Source: Rhodopseudomonas infernalis | Lineage (GTDB): Bacteria; Pseudomonadota; Alphaproteobacteria; Rhizobiales; Xanthobacteraceae | Direction of reading: 5' to 3' | Assembly (NCBI RefSeq): GCF_022271405.1 | Contig: NZ_JAJNAL010000004.1 | Span: 62,001-126,000, forward strand | Length of the DNA stretch: 64,000 nt | Shown: positions 17,724 through 26,446 of the stretch, piece by piece | How the letters are laid out: every line of letters starts with the position of its first letter | How positions within the stretch are numbered: position 1 is the stretch's first letter | Made by a program: the position numbers and the translations under genes | The notes under the pieces: generated by a model | What the model saw: the letters and a program-made list of their open reading frames with translations, nothing else | Told to the model about the DNA's origin: nothing | The model's database searches: none

Positions 17724-18509
17724 TCACCACCACATCGCGTCGCCGACGTTCACTTTCGCGGCGCGGTCCGGCGGGCCGCGATCGAGCGAGCGGTCGAGCG
17801 CGGTGTAGATGCGGTGCCGCAACGTTTCGAACTGCACCGCGTTGCGGTCGCGCGGCCGGGTGAGATCGACGGCGATTTCCTCGAATAATCGCCCCGGCCG
17901 CGGCTGCATCACCAGCACCCGGTCGGCCAGCACCACCGCCTCCTCGACGTCATGCGTCACCAGGATCAGCGTCGGCCTGGTATCGGCCCAGAGGTCGAGC
18001 AGATGATCCTGCAGATCGCGGCGGGTGAAGGCGTCGAGCGCCGAGAACGGCTCGTCGAGCAGCAGCACTTCGGGCTGCGGTACCAGCGCCCGCGCGATCG
18101 CGACGCGCTGCGCCTGTCCGCCAGAGAGTTCGCGCGGCCAGGCTTTGGCCTTGTCGGCGAGCCCGACCCGCGCCAGCGCCGCTGCGACGCGCTCGGCCCG
18201 CTGCGGCCGCGGCACGCCGTCGAGCCCGAAGCCGATATTGTCGGCGACGCTGAGCCAGGGCAGCAGCCGCGGCTCCTGGAAGATGATGCCGATCTTCGGA
18301 TGCGGCGCGGTGATCGCCTCGCCGTCGAGCGTGATGCTGCCGGCGCTGGCACGGTCGAGCCCGGCGATCGCGCGCAGCAGCGTGGACTTGCCGCAGCCGG
18401 AGCCGCCGATGATCGCGATGATCTCGCCGAGCTGGATCTGCGCGGAGAACTGCGCCAGCGCGTGGACGCCGTTCGGATAGGTCTTGTCGACGCCGTCCAG
18501 CACCAGCAT
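17724..18509 (-). CDS. ABC importer ATPase, sulfonate/nitrate/taurine (SsuB/TauB) type
   Basis: 261 residues. It has Walker A GGSGCGKST (about 35-43), Q-loop IIFQEPRLLPWLSV, signature LSGGQAQRVAIARAL, Walker B VLLLDEPFSALD and switch histidine LVTHDVEEAVVLADR. The RLLPWLSVADNIGFGL segment is typical of the SsuB/TauB/NrtD group. It overlaps the permease gene by one base (TGATG), so they are translationally coupled. It forms an importer with the permease at 18509 and the binding protein at 19605. No desulfonating monooxygenase is nearby, so the substrate is uncertain. Confidence 0.9.
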   Translation of the reverse strand: MLVLDGVDKTYPNGVHALAQFSAQIQLGEIIAIIGGSGCGKSTLLRAIAGLDRASAGSITLDGEAITAPHPKIGIIFQEPRLLPWLSVADNIGFGLDGVPRPQRAERVAAALARVGLADKAKAWPRELSGGQAQRVAIARALVPQPEVLLLDEPFSALDAFTRRDLQDHLLDLWADTRPTLILVTHDVEEAVVLADRVLVMQPRPGRLFEEIAVDLTRPRDRNAVQFETLRHRIYTALDRSLDRGPPDRAAKVNVGDAMWW

Positions 18510-19363
18510 CAGGCGTCTCCCTCGCGCGGCCCGAACGAATCCTGCCAGCGCAGCAGCGGGGCGGTGGCGATCTCGATCAGCCAGTCGGTGGTCTTGCCGA
18601 GCAGCGCGAAGATCACGATCGCCGCCACGATCTGGGCCGGCTTGCCGAGCTGCTGGCCGTCGATCAGCAGGAAGCCGAGCCCTTCAGACGCGCCCATGAA
18701 CTCGGCCGCGACCACGAACATCCATCCGAGCCCGAGCCCGACGCGCAGCGCCACGACATAGGCCGGCAGCACCGCCGGCAGCAGAATGCGCCGGATCATC
18801 GCATGCCCGGACAGCCGGAACGTCCGCCCGACCTCGACGATCTTGCGATCCACCGACCGGATCGCGCCCATCACGCCGAGATACACCGGGAAGAACACCC
18901 CGACGGCGATCAGCGCGACCTTCGAGGTTTCGAAAATGCCGAGCCACAGGATGAACAGCGGCACCCAGGCGATCGACGGAATCGCCCGCAGTGCCTGCAC
19001 GGTCGGATCGAGCAGCTGCCGCGCCAGCCCCCAATAGCCCGAGACCGCGCCGAGCAGCGTGCCGGCCAGCACGCCGAGGCCAAATCCGGCGGCGACGCGG
19101 CTGACGGTGGCGACGATGTGCCGCGTGAGGTCGCCGCTATTGGCCAGCTCGCCGATGGTCGCGATGACTTTGGACGGCGGCGGCACCAGCCGTCCGTTCG
19201 ACCAGCCGAGATGCACGGCCAGCTCCCAGCCGAGCGCGACCGTCAGCGGCAGCAGCAGACCGAGCACCGGCCCACGCCAGCGCGGCGCGCGGCGGGGCGC
19301 CGCGGCGGCCGGGCCGACCGCGTCAGAGCGCTCCGGCGCTTGGGATTCGAGAGTTATGGCCAT
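18509..19363 (-). CDS. ABC importer permease, SsuC/TauC type
   Basis: 284 residues with about six membrane segments and the BPD_transp_1 domain. An N-terminal Arg/Pro-rich stretch leads into GLLLPLTVALGWELAVHLGW; the PPPSKVIATIGEL and RAIPSIAWVPLFILWLGIFE motifs are diagnostic for the sulfonate/nitrate/taurine permease group. The EAA-like loop is RTFRLSGHAMIRRILLPAVL. Start ATG 19363 (MAITLESQAP). The binding-protein gene ends 241 bases upstream; a palindromic repeat at 19402-19553 fills most of that gap. Confidence 0.9.
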   Translation of the reverse strand: MAITLESQAPERSDAVGPAAAAPRRAPRWRGPVLGLLLPLTVALGWELAVHLGWSNGRLVPPPSKVIATIGELANSGDLTRHIVATVSRVAAGFGLGVLAGTLLGAVSGYWGLARQLLDPTVQALRAIPSIAWVPLFILWLGIFETSKVALIAVGVFFPVYLGVMGAIRSVDRKIVEVGRTFRLSGHAMIRRILLPAVLPAYVVALRVGLGLGWMFVVAAEFMGASEGLGFLLIDGQQLGKPAQIVAAIVIFALLGKTTDWLIEIATAPLLRWQDSFGPREGDA

Positions 19364-19401
19364 AGTGAGAAGCGGTTCTCGATCGGGATTGCAAGGTAGG
19401 A

Positions 19402-19553
19402 CCGCCCTCCCCTGGAGGGGGAGGGTCGGCACGCAGCCCCGCGCGAGCGGGGTGCGTGACGGGGTGGGGTGGCGAAGAGTTCATCCGCTGTGCCCGCGGC
19501 TCACCCCACCCCGCTCGCTAAGCGAGCGACCCTCCCCCTCAAGGGGAGGGTGG
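19402..19553. repeat. palindromic repeat element inside the ssu-like operon
   Basis: Left arm CGCCCTCCCCTGGAGGGGGA then GGGTCG. Right arm CGACCCTCCCCCTCAAGGGG then AGGGTGG. GGGGTGGGGTGG and TCACCCCACCCCG pair internally. It lies between the gene for the substrate-binding protein and the permease gene, all on the minus strand. It belongs to the CCCTCCCC/GGGGTGAGG group with 10891-11045 and 41335-41464. Confidence 0.78.
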
Positions 19554-19604
19554 CTCCATGCTCGGGGTTGGTCCGAACCACCGCTGCCTAACGGCGGCAC
19601 CGCC

Positions 19605-20588
19605 TTAGTTCGTCGGCAGCGGCACCTGGTCGTCGATCAGTTGGTCCAGCGTCGCCTTGACGTCGACCGTCCCGGCGATGACGCCGGCCTGCTGCAAGGC
19701 GAGGCCTGCGGCCAGGATCGAGTCGCGCTGCGGCGCGCCGATGCGGCTGTGGGTGAGCTCGGTGCGCTCCTTGAGCTGCTTGTCGACCACCGCTTCGGGC
19801 AGCTTGGTGACGCCGATGAAGGCCTTCTTCACCTCGTCATAGTTCGCCACCGAGTACTTGCGGGCGTCCTCATAGACCGCCAGCACGCGGCGCACGAGAT
19901 CGGGGTGATCCTTCAGAAACTGCTCGCGGACATTGAGGATGCCCCAGGTGTTGGCCTCGGGCTTGCGGTAGAACAGTCTGGCGCCTTCTTCGACTTCGGC
20001 CTGCGCCATCATCGGGTCGAGCCCGGCCCAGGCGTCGACGTCGCCGCGGATCAATGCGGTCTTGCCGTCGGCGTGCTGCAGCAGAACCGGCGTGATGTCG
20101 CTCTGCTTCAGGCCGGCATCGAGCAGCGCGCGGACCAGGAAGATGTGCGGATCGGTGCCGCGCGTCACCGCGACGCGCTTGCCCTTGAGGTCGGCCACCG
20201 TCGCGATCTTGGAATCCTTGCCGGTGACCAGCGCGGTCCATTCCGGCCGCGAATAGACGTAGATCGACTTGATCGGATTGCCGTTGATCTTCGCCACCAG
20301 CGCCGCGGAGCCGGCGGTCGAGCCGAAATCGATCGAGCCGGCATTGAGGAATTCGAGCGCCTTGTTGGAGCCGGCCGACTGCACCCAGACGACGTTGATG
20401 CCGTCCTTGGCGAATTCCTTCTCGAGCAAGCCCTGCTGCTTGAGCACGATCGAGACCGGATTGTAGGTCGCCCAGTCGATCCGAATTTCCTTTGGCTTGT
20501 CGGCCGCGAGGCCGGTGCCCGACATCACGCCCGGCAGCAGCGCGGCGGCAATGAGCGCGGTCATGGCTCGCCGTGAGATGGTCGACAT
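19605..20588 (-). CDS. ABC importer substrate-binding protein, aliphatic sulfonate (SsuA) type
   Basis: 327 residues with an N-terminal signal (MSTISRRAMTALIAAALLPG, cleavage near 28 after GLAA). The mature protein has the NMT1/SsuA-like fold: IRIDWATYNPVSIVLKQQGL, LEFLNAGSIDFGSTAGSAAL, GKRVAVTRGTDPHIFLVRAL and GDVDAWAGLDPMMAQAE. It should bind the ligand in the periplasm and deliver it to the permease. GGGGGGAAG sits just before ATG 20588, a strong ribosome site. It is the first gene of the operon; the 242 bases to glnD hold both promoters. The ligand may be a sulfonate, but nitrate or taurine relatives cannot be excluded. Confidence 0.9.
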   Translation of the reverse strand: MSTISRRAMTALIAAALLPGVMSGTGLAADKPKEIRIDWATYNPVSIVLKQQGLLEKEFAKDGINVVWVQSAGSNKALEFLNAGSIDFGSTAGSAALVAKINGNPIKSIYVYSRPEWTALVTGKDSKIATVADLKGKRVAVTRGTDPHIFLVRALLDAGLKQSDITPVLLQHADGKTALIRGDVDAWAGLDPMMAQAEVEEGARLFYRKPEANTWGILNVREQFLKDHPDLVRRVLAVYEDARKYSVANYDEVKKAFIGVTKLPEAVVDKQLKERTELTHSRIGAPQRDSILAAGLALQQAGVIAGTVDVKATLDQLIDDQVPLPTN

Positions 20589-20830
20589 TCGGCTTCCCCC
20601 CTTCGGTCGAAATAATGTGCATCCGCGGCGGATTGTTCGCCGCTTGTTGATGCTCGCAAAACGTATATCTTTTCAGTTAGTTACTTCGCAGAATCAATGA
20701 GAAAGAGTTTCTTGCTTCGGCCCCGCCGCGGGAACGTCTTTGCCCGTAAGCGGTAAAATTCAGCATGGACTTGCTGCCTCGCCAACTTGTTCCGTGACAG
20801 CGAAGCTCTCGTCCGATATCCGGAGTCCTC

Positions 20831-23629
20831 ATGGACAAAGCTGCGACAACTCCCCGGCCCGCCGCCGACGAACGGTTCGACACCCCGCGGATCACCGGCG
20901 AGATCGCCGCGCTGGCCGAGCAGCATATCGGCAACGGCCAGGCGTTCCGCACCGCGCTGGCGCAACTGATGAAGGCTGAACTCGGCAAGGCGCGCGCCGC
21001 GGCCGAGGCCCAGTTGCTGCGCGACCGCCACGGCCGGCGCTGTGCCGAACACCTCTGCTTCGTCCAGGACGAGATCATCCGCCTGCTGTTCATCGCGGCG
21101 ACGCGGTATTTGTACAACTCGCCGACGCCGTCGAGCTCGGAGCGGATGTCGGTGGTGGCGACCGGCGGCTACGGTCGCGGCCTGATGGCGCCGGAGTCCG
21201 ACATCGATCTGTTGTTCATCCTGCCCTACAAGCAGACCGCGTGGGGCGAACAGGTCGCCGAAGTGGTGCTGTATTCGCTGTGGGACATCGGTCTGAAGGT
21301 CGGCCACGCGACGCGCTCGGTGGACGAGTGCATCCGTCAGGCGCGCGCCGACATGACGATCCGCACCGCGATCCTCGAGACCCGCTTCCTCGCCGGCGAC
21401 AAGGCTCTGTACAGCGAGCTGGTCGAGCGCTTCGACAAGGAAGTCGTCGAAGGCACGGCTGCCGAATTCGTCACCGCCAAGCTCGCCGAGCGCGAGGAGC
21501 GTCATCGCCGCTCCGGCCAGTCGCGCTATCTGGTCGAGCCCAACGTCAAGGACGGCAAGGGCGCGTTACGCGACCTGCACACGCTGTTCTGGATCGCCAA
21601 ATATGTCTACCGCGTCCGAGAGACCAGCGAGCTGCTGGCGCGCGGCGTGTTCGATCAGGTCGAGTTCCGCACCTTCCGCCGCTGCGAGGATTTCCTGTGG
21701 TCGGTGCGCTGCAATCTGCATTTCCTGACGCGGCGACCCGAGGAGCGGCTGTCGTTCGATCTGCAGCGCGAGATCGGCGTGCGGCTCGGCTACACGTCGC
21801 ATCCGGGGATGCAGGACGTCGAGCGCTTCATGAAGCACTACTTCCTGATCGCCAAGGAAGTCGGCAACCTCACCGCCATCCTGTGCGCCAAGCTGGAAGA
21901 TCAGCAGGCCAAGCCGGCACCGGCACTGACCCGGATGATGGCCCGGCTCCGCCCCGGCACCACGAGCCGGCGCGTGCCGGAATCGGACGACTTCGTCATC
22001 GACAACAACCGCATCAATTGCGCGACGCCGGACGTGTTCAAGCACGATCCGGTCAACCTGATCCGGATCTTCCGGTTGGCGCAGAAGAACAACCTCGCGT
22101 TTCATCCGGACGCGATGCGCACGGTGACGCGGTCGCTGGCGCTGATCAATGCCCAGCTGCGCGACAATCCGGAAGCCAACAAGCTGCTGGTCGAGATCCT
22201 GACGTCGGACAATTCCGAGTCGGTGCTGCGGCGAATGAACGAGACCGGCGTGCTCGGCCGTTTCATCCGCGCCTTCGGCCGCATCGTCTCGATGATGCAG
22301 TTCAACATGTATCACAGCTACACGGTCGACGAGCATCTGCTGCGCTGCGTCGGCAACCTGCAGGAGATCGAGCGCGGCGGCAATGACGAGTTCGTGCTGT
22401 CGTCCGACCTGATCCGCAAGATCCGCCCCGACCATCGCGCGGTGCTGTACGTCGCGGTGCTGCTGCACGACATCGCCAAGGGCCAGCCGGAGGATCACTC
22501 CGTCGCCGGCGCGCGGATCGCACGGCGGCTGTGCCCGCGGCTCGGCTTCAATGCGGCCGACACCGAACTGATCGCCTGGCTGATCGACAAGCATCTGGTG
22601 ATGTCGACCGTGGCGCAGTCGCGCGATCTGTCGGACCGCAAGACGATCGAGAATTTCGCCGCCGTGGTGGAGTCGGTCGAGCAGATGAAGCTGCTCACCA
22701 TCCTCACCACTGCGGACATTCGCGGCGTCGGCCCCGGCGTCTGGAACGGCTGGAAGGCGCAGCTGATCCGCACCCTGTACTACGAGACCGAGCCGGTGCT
22801 GACCGGCGGCTTCTCCGAAGTCAACCGCGCCGAGCGCATCCGCAGCGCGCAGGCGGAATTCCGCGCCGCCTTCACCGAATGGCCCGAGGACGAGCTCAAC
22901 GCCTATGTGGCGCGGCACTATCCGGCCTACTGGCTCAAGGTCGAGCTGCCGCGCAAGATCCGCCACGCCCGCTTCCTGCGCGCCTCCGAACAGGCCGGCC
23001 ACAAGCTGGCGATCAATGTCGGCTTCGACGAGGCCCGCGGCGTCACCGAACTGACCATCCTGGCGGTCGACCATCCCTGGCTGCTGTCGGTGATCGCCGG
23101 CGCCTGCGCGTCGGCCGGTGCCAACATCGTCGACGCTCAGATCTACACCACCACCGACGGCCGCGCGCTCGACACCATCTCGATCAGCCGCGAATACGAC
23201 CGCGACGAGGACGAGGGCCGCAGAGCCACGCGGATCGGCGAGATGATCGAGGAAGTCCTCGAAGGCAAGCTTCGGCTGCCGGAGGCCGTGGCGCGCCGCG
23301 CCACCAGCGGCAAGACCAAGCTGCGCGCCTTCGTGGTCGAGCCGGAAGTGTCGATCAACAACAACTGGTCGGACCGCTACACGGTGATCGAAGTCTCCGG
23401 GCTCGACCGCCCCGGCCTGCTGTATCAGCTGACCACCGCGATCTCGAAGCTCAACCTCAACATCGCCTCGGCGCACGTCGCCACCTTCGGCGAGCGCGCC
23501 CGCGACGTGTTCTACGTCACCGACCTGCTCGGCGCCCAGATCACCGCGCCGACCCGGCAGGCCGCGATCAAACGCGCGCTGGTCCACCTCCTCGCCAACG
23601 GCGACGCGGCGCAGAAACCGGCGGCGTGA
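20831..23629 (+). CDS. glnD: [protein-PII] uridylyltransferase / uridylyl-removing enzyme
   Basis: 932 residues, full length. It senses glutamine and adds or removes UMP on PII proteins, controlling nitrogen assimilation. Domains: nucleotidyltransferase with GGYGRG (112-117) and SDIDLLF (catalytic Asp124/126); PII-uridylyltransferase region; HD hydrolase domain with HD at about 546-547 (LLHDIAKGQPEDHSVAG); two C-terminal ACT domains near 740-810 and 850-920 (DHPWLLSVIAGACASAGANI, LDRPGLLYQLTTAISKLNLN). ATG 20831 follows CGGAG. It converges on the HWE kinase gene with only 7 bases between stops. Confidence 0.97.
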   Translation: MDKAATTPRPAADERFDTPRITGEIAALAEQHIGNGQAFRTALAQLMKAELGKARAAAEAQLLRDRHGRRCAEHLCFVQDEIIRLLFIAATRYLYNSPTPSSSERMSVVATGGYGRGLMAPESDIDLLFILPYKQTAWGEQVAEVVLYSLWDIGLKVGHATRSVDECIRQARADMTIRTAILETRFLAGDKALYSELVERFDKEVVEGTAAEFVTAKLAEREERHRRSGQSRYLVEPNVKDGKGALRDLHTLFWIAKYVYRVRETSELLARGVFDQVEFRTFRRCEDFLWSVRCNLHFLTRRPEERLSFDLQREIGVRLGYTSHPGMQDVERFMKHYFLIAKEVGNLTAILCAKLEDQQAKPAPALTRMMARLRPGTTSRRVPESDDFVIDNNRINCATPDVFKHDPVNLIRIFRLAQKNNLAFHPDAMRTVTRSLALINAQLRDNPEANKLLVEILTSDNSESVLRRMNETGVLGRFIRAFGRIVSMMQFNMYHSYTVDEHLLRCVGNLQEIERGGNDEFVLSSDLIRKIRPDHRAVLYVAVLLHDIAKGQPEDHSVAGARIARRLCPRLGFNAADTELIAWLIDKHLVMSTVAQSRDLSDRKTIENFAAVVESVEQMKLLTILTTADIRGVGPGVWNGWKAQLIRTLYYETEPVLTGGFSEVNRAERIRSAQAEFRAAFTEWPEDELNAYVARHYPAYWLKVELPRKIRHARFLRASEQAGHKLAINVGFDEARGVTELTILAVDHPWLLSVIAGACASAGANIVDAQIYTTTDGRALDTISISREYDRDEDEGRRATRIGEMIEEVLEGKLRLPEAVARRATSGKTKLRAFVVEPEVSINNNWSDRYTVIEVSGLDRPGLLYQLTTAISKLNLNIASAHVATFGERARDVFYVTDLLGAQITAPTRQAAIKRALVHLLANGDAAQKPAA

Positions 23630-23636
23630 TGACGCT

Positions 23637-25253
23637 TCAGCTCTGTAGTTCGGCAAGGCCGGCGACGAAGTCGGCCTCGACGCCGGAGCGATGATAGGTC
23701 AGGCGCGCGCCACCGGTGCCCGCCAGCCCCATCTTCAGCAGCCGCGATCCGAAGCCCTGGCGGGTCGGCGGCGCGACATCGGGGCCACCGGTCTCGCGCC
23801 ATCGCAGGCGAAACATCTCGCCGTCGCCATCCGGCTCGATCGCCCAGGCGATCTCGACCCGACCGGTGTCGTTGGACAGCGCGCCGTATTTGACTGCGTT
23901 GGTGGTGAGTTCGTGCAGCAGCAGCGATAGTGACAAGGTCGCGCGCGAGCCCAGCGTCACCCACTCGCCCACAATGTCGAACCGGCCGGCATCGTCGAAG
24001 CTGCAGGTCGCCGCCTCGACGATGGTGGCGACCTGCGCGGGCCGCCAGTCTTGTTGCAGCAGCACGTCGTGCGCCATGCTGAGCGCCATCAAGCGCGCTG
24101 AAAACGCCCGGACCGGGGTTTGATCGGGGACGTTCTTCAAGGTTTGCGACGCCACCGCCTGCACCAGCGCCATGGTGTTTTTCATGCGGTGGCTGAGCTC
24201 GTGATTGAGCAGGCGCTGTTGCGCTTCGGCGCGCAGCCGCGCCACGCCCATCTCGATGCGGTCGGCGATGTTGCGCAGATAGGTCAGCGTTTCCGACGCC
24301 CAGCTACGCGGCTCGCAGGCATGGACGATCAGCATCGCCACGGTGCGACCGTGATCGATCACCGGCACGTTGACCAGCGAGCGGATGTTCAGCCGCAGCA
24401 GCGGCTCGGGGCAGCTCGCCGTCGCCGGATCGGTCGTCACGTCGGTGATCACCAGCATTTCGCCGCGCAGCACGCCATCCAGCAGACGTTCGCCATATTC
24501 GGCGACGCGGTGCCGCCCGGCGACGGACTGGACCCCCTCGGCGGTCCAGTCCGGCTCGATGTCGACGAAGTCGGCGGTCTCGTCGAACCGGCCGAATGCA
24601 GCACGGCCGACCCCGAGGGTCTGGCCGATCACCGCCGTCGCCGCGCGGGTGATGTCGCCGATACTGGCGGCGTCGCGCAGCCGGTCGCCGATCTCCAGCA
24701 GGCCGTTGCGGCGGATCTCCGCCTCCTTCTGTTCGATCAGCAGACCGTCACGTTGCGCCACGGCGCGGCGCAATTCGAGTTGCGCCACCACCTGCCGGCC
24801 GAGAACGCGCAGCGCGCTCGCCTGCGCAGACGACAGTCCTTCCGGCCGCGGCCGGGTGTCGATCGCGCACAGGCTGCCGAGCACATCGCCATCGGCGGTG
24901 CGCAGCGGCGCGCCGGCATAGAACCGGATGAACGGCTCGCCGGTGACGAGCGGATTGAGTTTTGTGCGGTCATCGAGCGTGAGATCCGGCACCACAAGCA
25001 GGTCCGGCTCGATCAGGGCGTGCGCGCACACCGACCGGCTGAGATCGGTCTCACACTGCTCGAATCCCATCCGCGCCTTGAACCATTGCCGATCGTCCGT
25101 CACCAGGCTGACGAGCGCCACCGGCGTCTCGCAGATCAGCGTCGTCAGTTCGACGATGTCGTCGAAGCCCTGCTCGGGCGGCGTGTCGAGAACCGCGAAC
25201 CGTGACAGGGCCGCGAGCCTGTCGCGATCGAAGGTGTAATCCGGCGGTTCCAA
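23637..25253 (-). CDS. GAF-GAF sensor histidine kinase of the HWE family
   Basis: 538 residues, cytoplasmic, no membrane segment. An N-terminal GAF domain (about 25-160, SLCAIDTRPR) is followed by a second GAF (about 190-335), then an HWE kinase core. Phosphoacceptor His355 lies in HELSHRMKNTMALVQAVASQ, the N-box has HELTTNAVKYGALS (His447, Asn452), and the WRE motif is at 485-487, the HWE hallmark. The G-box region GFGSRLL follows. It starts at TTG 25253, supported by GGAG five bases before it and by similarity of the YTFDRDRLAALSRFAVLDTP opening. No response regulator is adjacent. It diverges from the MarR gene across 255 bases. Confidence 0.88.
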   Translation of the reverse strand: MEPPDYTFDRDRLAALSRFAVLDTPPEQGFDDIVELTTLICETPVALVSLVTDDRQWFKARMGFEQCETDLSRSVCAHALIEPDLLVVPDLTLDDRTKLNPLVTGEPFIRFYAGAPLRTADGDVLGSLCAIDTRPRPEGLSSAQASALRVLGRQVVAQLELRRAVAQRDGLLIEQKEAEIRRNGLLEIGDRLRDAASIGDITRAATAVIGQTLGVGRAAFGRFDETADFVDIEPDWTAEGVQSVAGRHRVAEYGERLLDGVLRGEMLVITDVTTDPATASCPEPLLRLNIRSLVNVPVIDHGRTVAMLIVHACEPRSWASETLTYLRNIADRIEMGVARLRAEAQQRLLNHELSHRMKNTMALVQAVASQTLKNVPDQTPVRAFSARLMALSMAHDVLLQQDWRPAQVATIVEAATCSFDDAGRFDIVGEWVTLGSRATLSLSLLLHELTTNAVKYGALSNDTGRVEIAWAIEPDGDGEMFRLRWRETGGPDVAPPTRQGFGSRLLKMGLAGTGGARLTYHRSGVEADFVAGLAELQS

Positions 25254-25473
25254 CGGAACTCCAAGTGTCGTTTATTAGCAGCGTTTTACCCGATCCCCCG
25301 AGACCGACAAGAGCGATTCGCGCGCCCTCGATAAACGCCGGGCCAGGGGACGCCGATCCGGCGGGCGGCGCTGTGCGCTAAGTACGCAAACCGAGCAGGC
25401 GAACACAGTCCCGGCGTTTGGCCCGGCTCTCGCCTGCTGCGGCGCCTCTGCCAGTTCCGGCATTCCGACGCCA

Positions 25474-25515
25474 TTGACAACATGCTGTCGATTTGACAGA
25501 ATGCTGTCATGTCAA
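25474..25515 (+). promoter_or_regulatory. tandem operator and -35-like sites at the MarR start codon
   Basis: TTGACAACATGCTGTC (25474-25489) and TTGACAGAATGCTGTC (25493-25508) match at 14 of 16 bases with a 19-base period. The second contains the perfect inverted repeat GACAG-AATG-CTGTC. A further inverted half site, TGTCAA, overlaps the start codon (ATG 25509-25511). Each repeat begins with TTGACA, a consensus -35 hexamer. The most likely reading is an autoregulatory binding site for the MarR protein; that is inference. Confidence 0.6.
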
Positions 25516-25985
25516 ACGATATTGCCTCACCGTTCGATCACCCGACCAACGCGCTGGTGCTGGAGGTCTTCCGACTCAATGGTGCGTTGATCCGCACCGG
25601 CGACGCACTGATCAAACCGCTGGGCCTCACCAGCGCGCGCTGGCAGGTGCTGGGATCGATCGCACATGGCGGCGGGACATTCTCCGTCGCGAGGCTGGCG
25701 GACAATATGGGTCTCGCCCGACAGTCGGTTCAGCGCATCGTTGACGAACTCGCCGAGGCCGGTCTGGTCGACTTCGAACCCAACCCGGCGCACAAGCGCG
25801 CCAAGCTGGTGGTGATGACGCCGCGGGGCCAGCGTGCCTTCGCCCGCGCAACCGAACTGTGGCAGCCGCTGGCCGACGCGCTGGCAGGCGAACTCACGGC
25901 ACGCGACCTTCGCAAGACCGCCGACAACCTCGCCGCCCTGCGCGCTCGGCTGGAAGATCACTCGCAACAAGGAAGCCAGCAATGA
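25509..25985 (+). CDS. MarR family transcriptional regulator
   Basis: 158 residues with the MarR winged-helix fold: an N-terminal dimerization helix (ALVLEVFRLNGALIRTGDAL), LTSARWQVLGSIAHGGG, recognition region VARLADNMGLARQSVQRIVD, and the wing EPNPAHKRAKLVVMTPRG. ATG 25509 directly follows an operator-like repeat and has no Shine-Dalgarno sequence in the preceding 20 bases, so the message may be leaderless or start on a weak site. Its stop overlaps the next gene by ATGA. It probably controls itself and the coupled membrane protein. The ligand is unknown. Confidence 0.88.
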   Translation: MSNDIASPFDHPTNALVLEVFRLNGALIRTGDALIKPLGLTSARWQVLGSIAHGGGTFSVARLADNMGLARQSVQRIVDELAEAGLVDFEPNPAHKRAKLVVMTPRGQRAFARATELWQPLADALAGELTARDLRKTADNLAALRARLEDHSQQGSQQ

Positions 25986-26428
25986 TCAAGAAGATTCACC
26001 CGGTCGCGGGATTCATCGCCTTCTTCACCATCCTCGGCTTTTGGCTGACGACGATCGCATCGGAGGTCCAGGGCGACCCTGCCACGATCGCTGCAGTCAA
26101 GCTGGCGATCCTGCAAGGGCTGCTGCTGCTCGTGCCGTCGATCGCGCTCGCCGGCGCCACCGGCTTCAACCTCGGCGGCAAGTCGCCCAATCCCAACATC
26201 GTGCGCAAGCGCAAACGGATGCCGATCATCGCAATCAACGGCATCGTCGTGCTGGTGCCGTGCGCGGTCTTTCTGCATCAACGCGCGGCCGCCGGCCAGT
26301 TCGATCAGACCTTCGTCCTGGTGCAGGCGCTCGAGCTGACCGCAGGTGCAATCAACCTCGCGTTGCTCGGCCTCAACATCCGCGACGGCTTTCGTCTGAC
26401 GCATCGCGGGACACCCGCGCACGTATGA
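25982..26428 (+). CDS. small four-helix membrane protein coupled to the MarR gene
   Basis: 148 residues with about four hydrophobic segments (near 8-27, 39-63, 78-98, 108-132), for example HPVAGFIAFFTILGFWLTTI and ILQGLLLLVPSIALAGATGF, separated by a basic loop NPNIVRKRKRMP. No known catalytic motif is seen. ATG 25982 overlaps the MarR stop by 4 bases, so the two are translationally coupled. The context suggests a membrane function under MarR control, such as stress response or a transporter accessory; that is only an inference. It converges on the hybrid kinase with an 18-base gap. Confidence 0.78.
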   Translation: MIKKIHPVAGFIAFFTILGFWLTTIASEVQGDPATIAAVKLAILQGLLLLVPSIALAGATGFNLGGKSPNPNIVRKRKRMPIIAINGIVVLVPCAVFLHQRAAAGQFDQTFVLVQALELTAGAINLALLGLNIRDGFRLTHRGTPAHV

Positions 26429-26446
26429 CCGCCGGCGCGCAAGCTT

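Noticed and set aside
25254-25508. GGAAC-N16/17-CGTT general-stress (EcfG) promoter before the HWE kinase
   Set aside because: GGAAC and CGTT occur but at 9 or 22 bases, not the required spacing.
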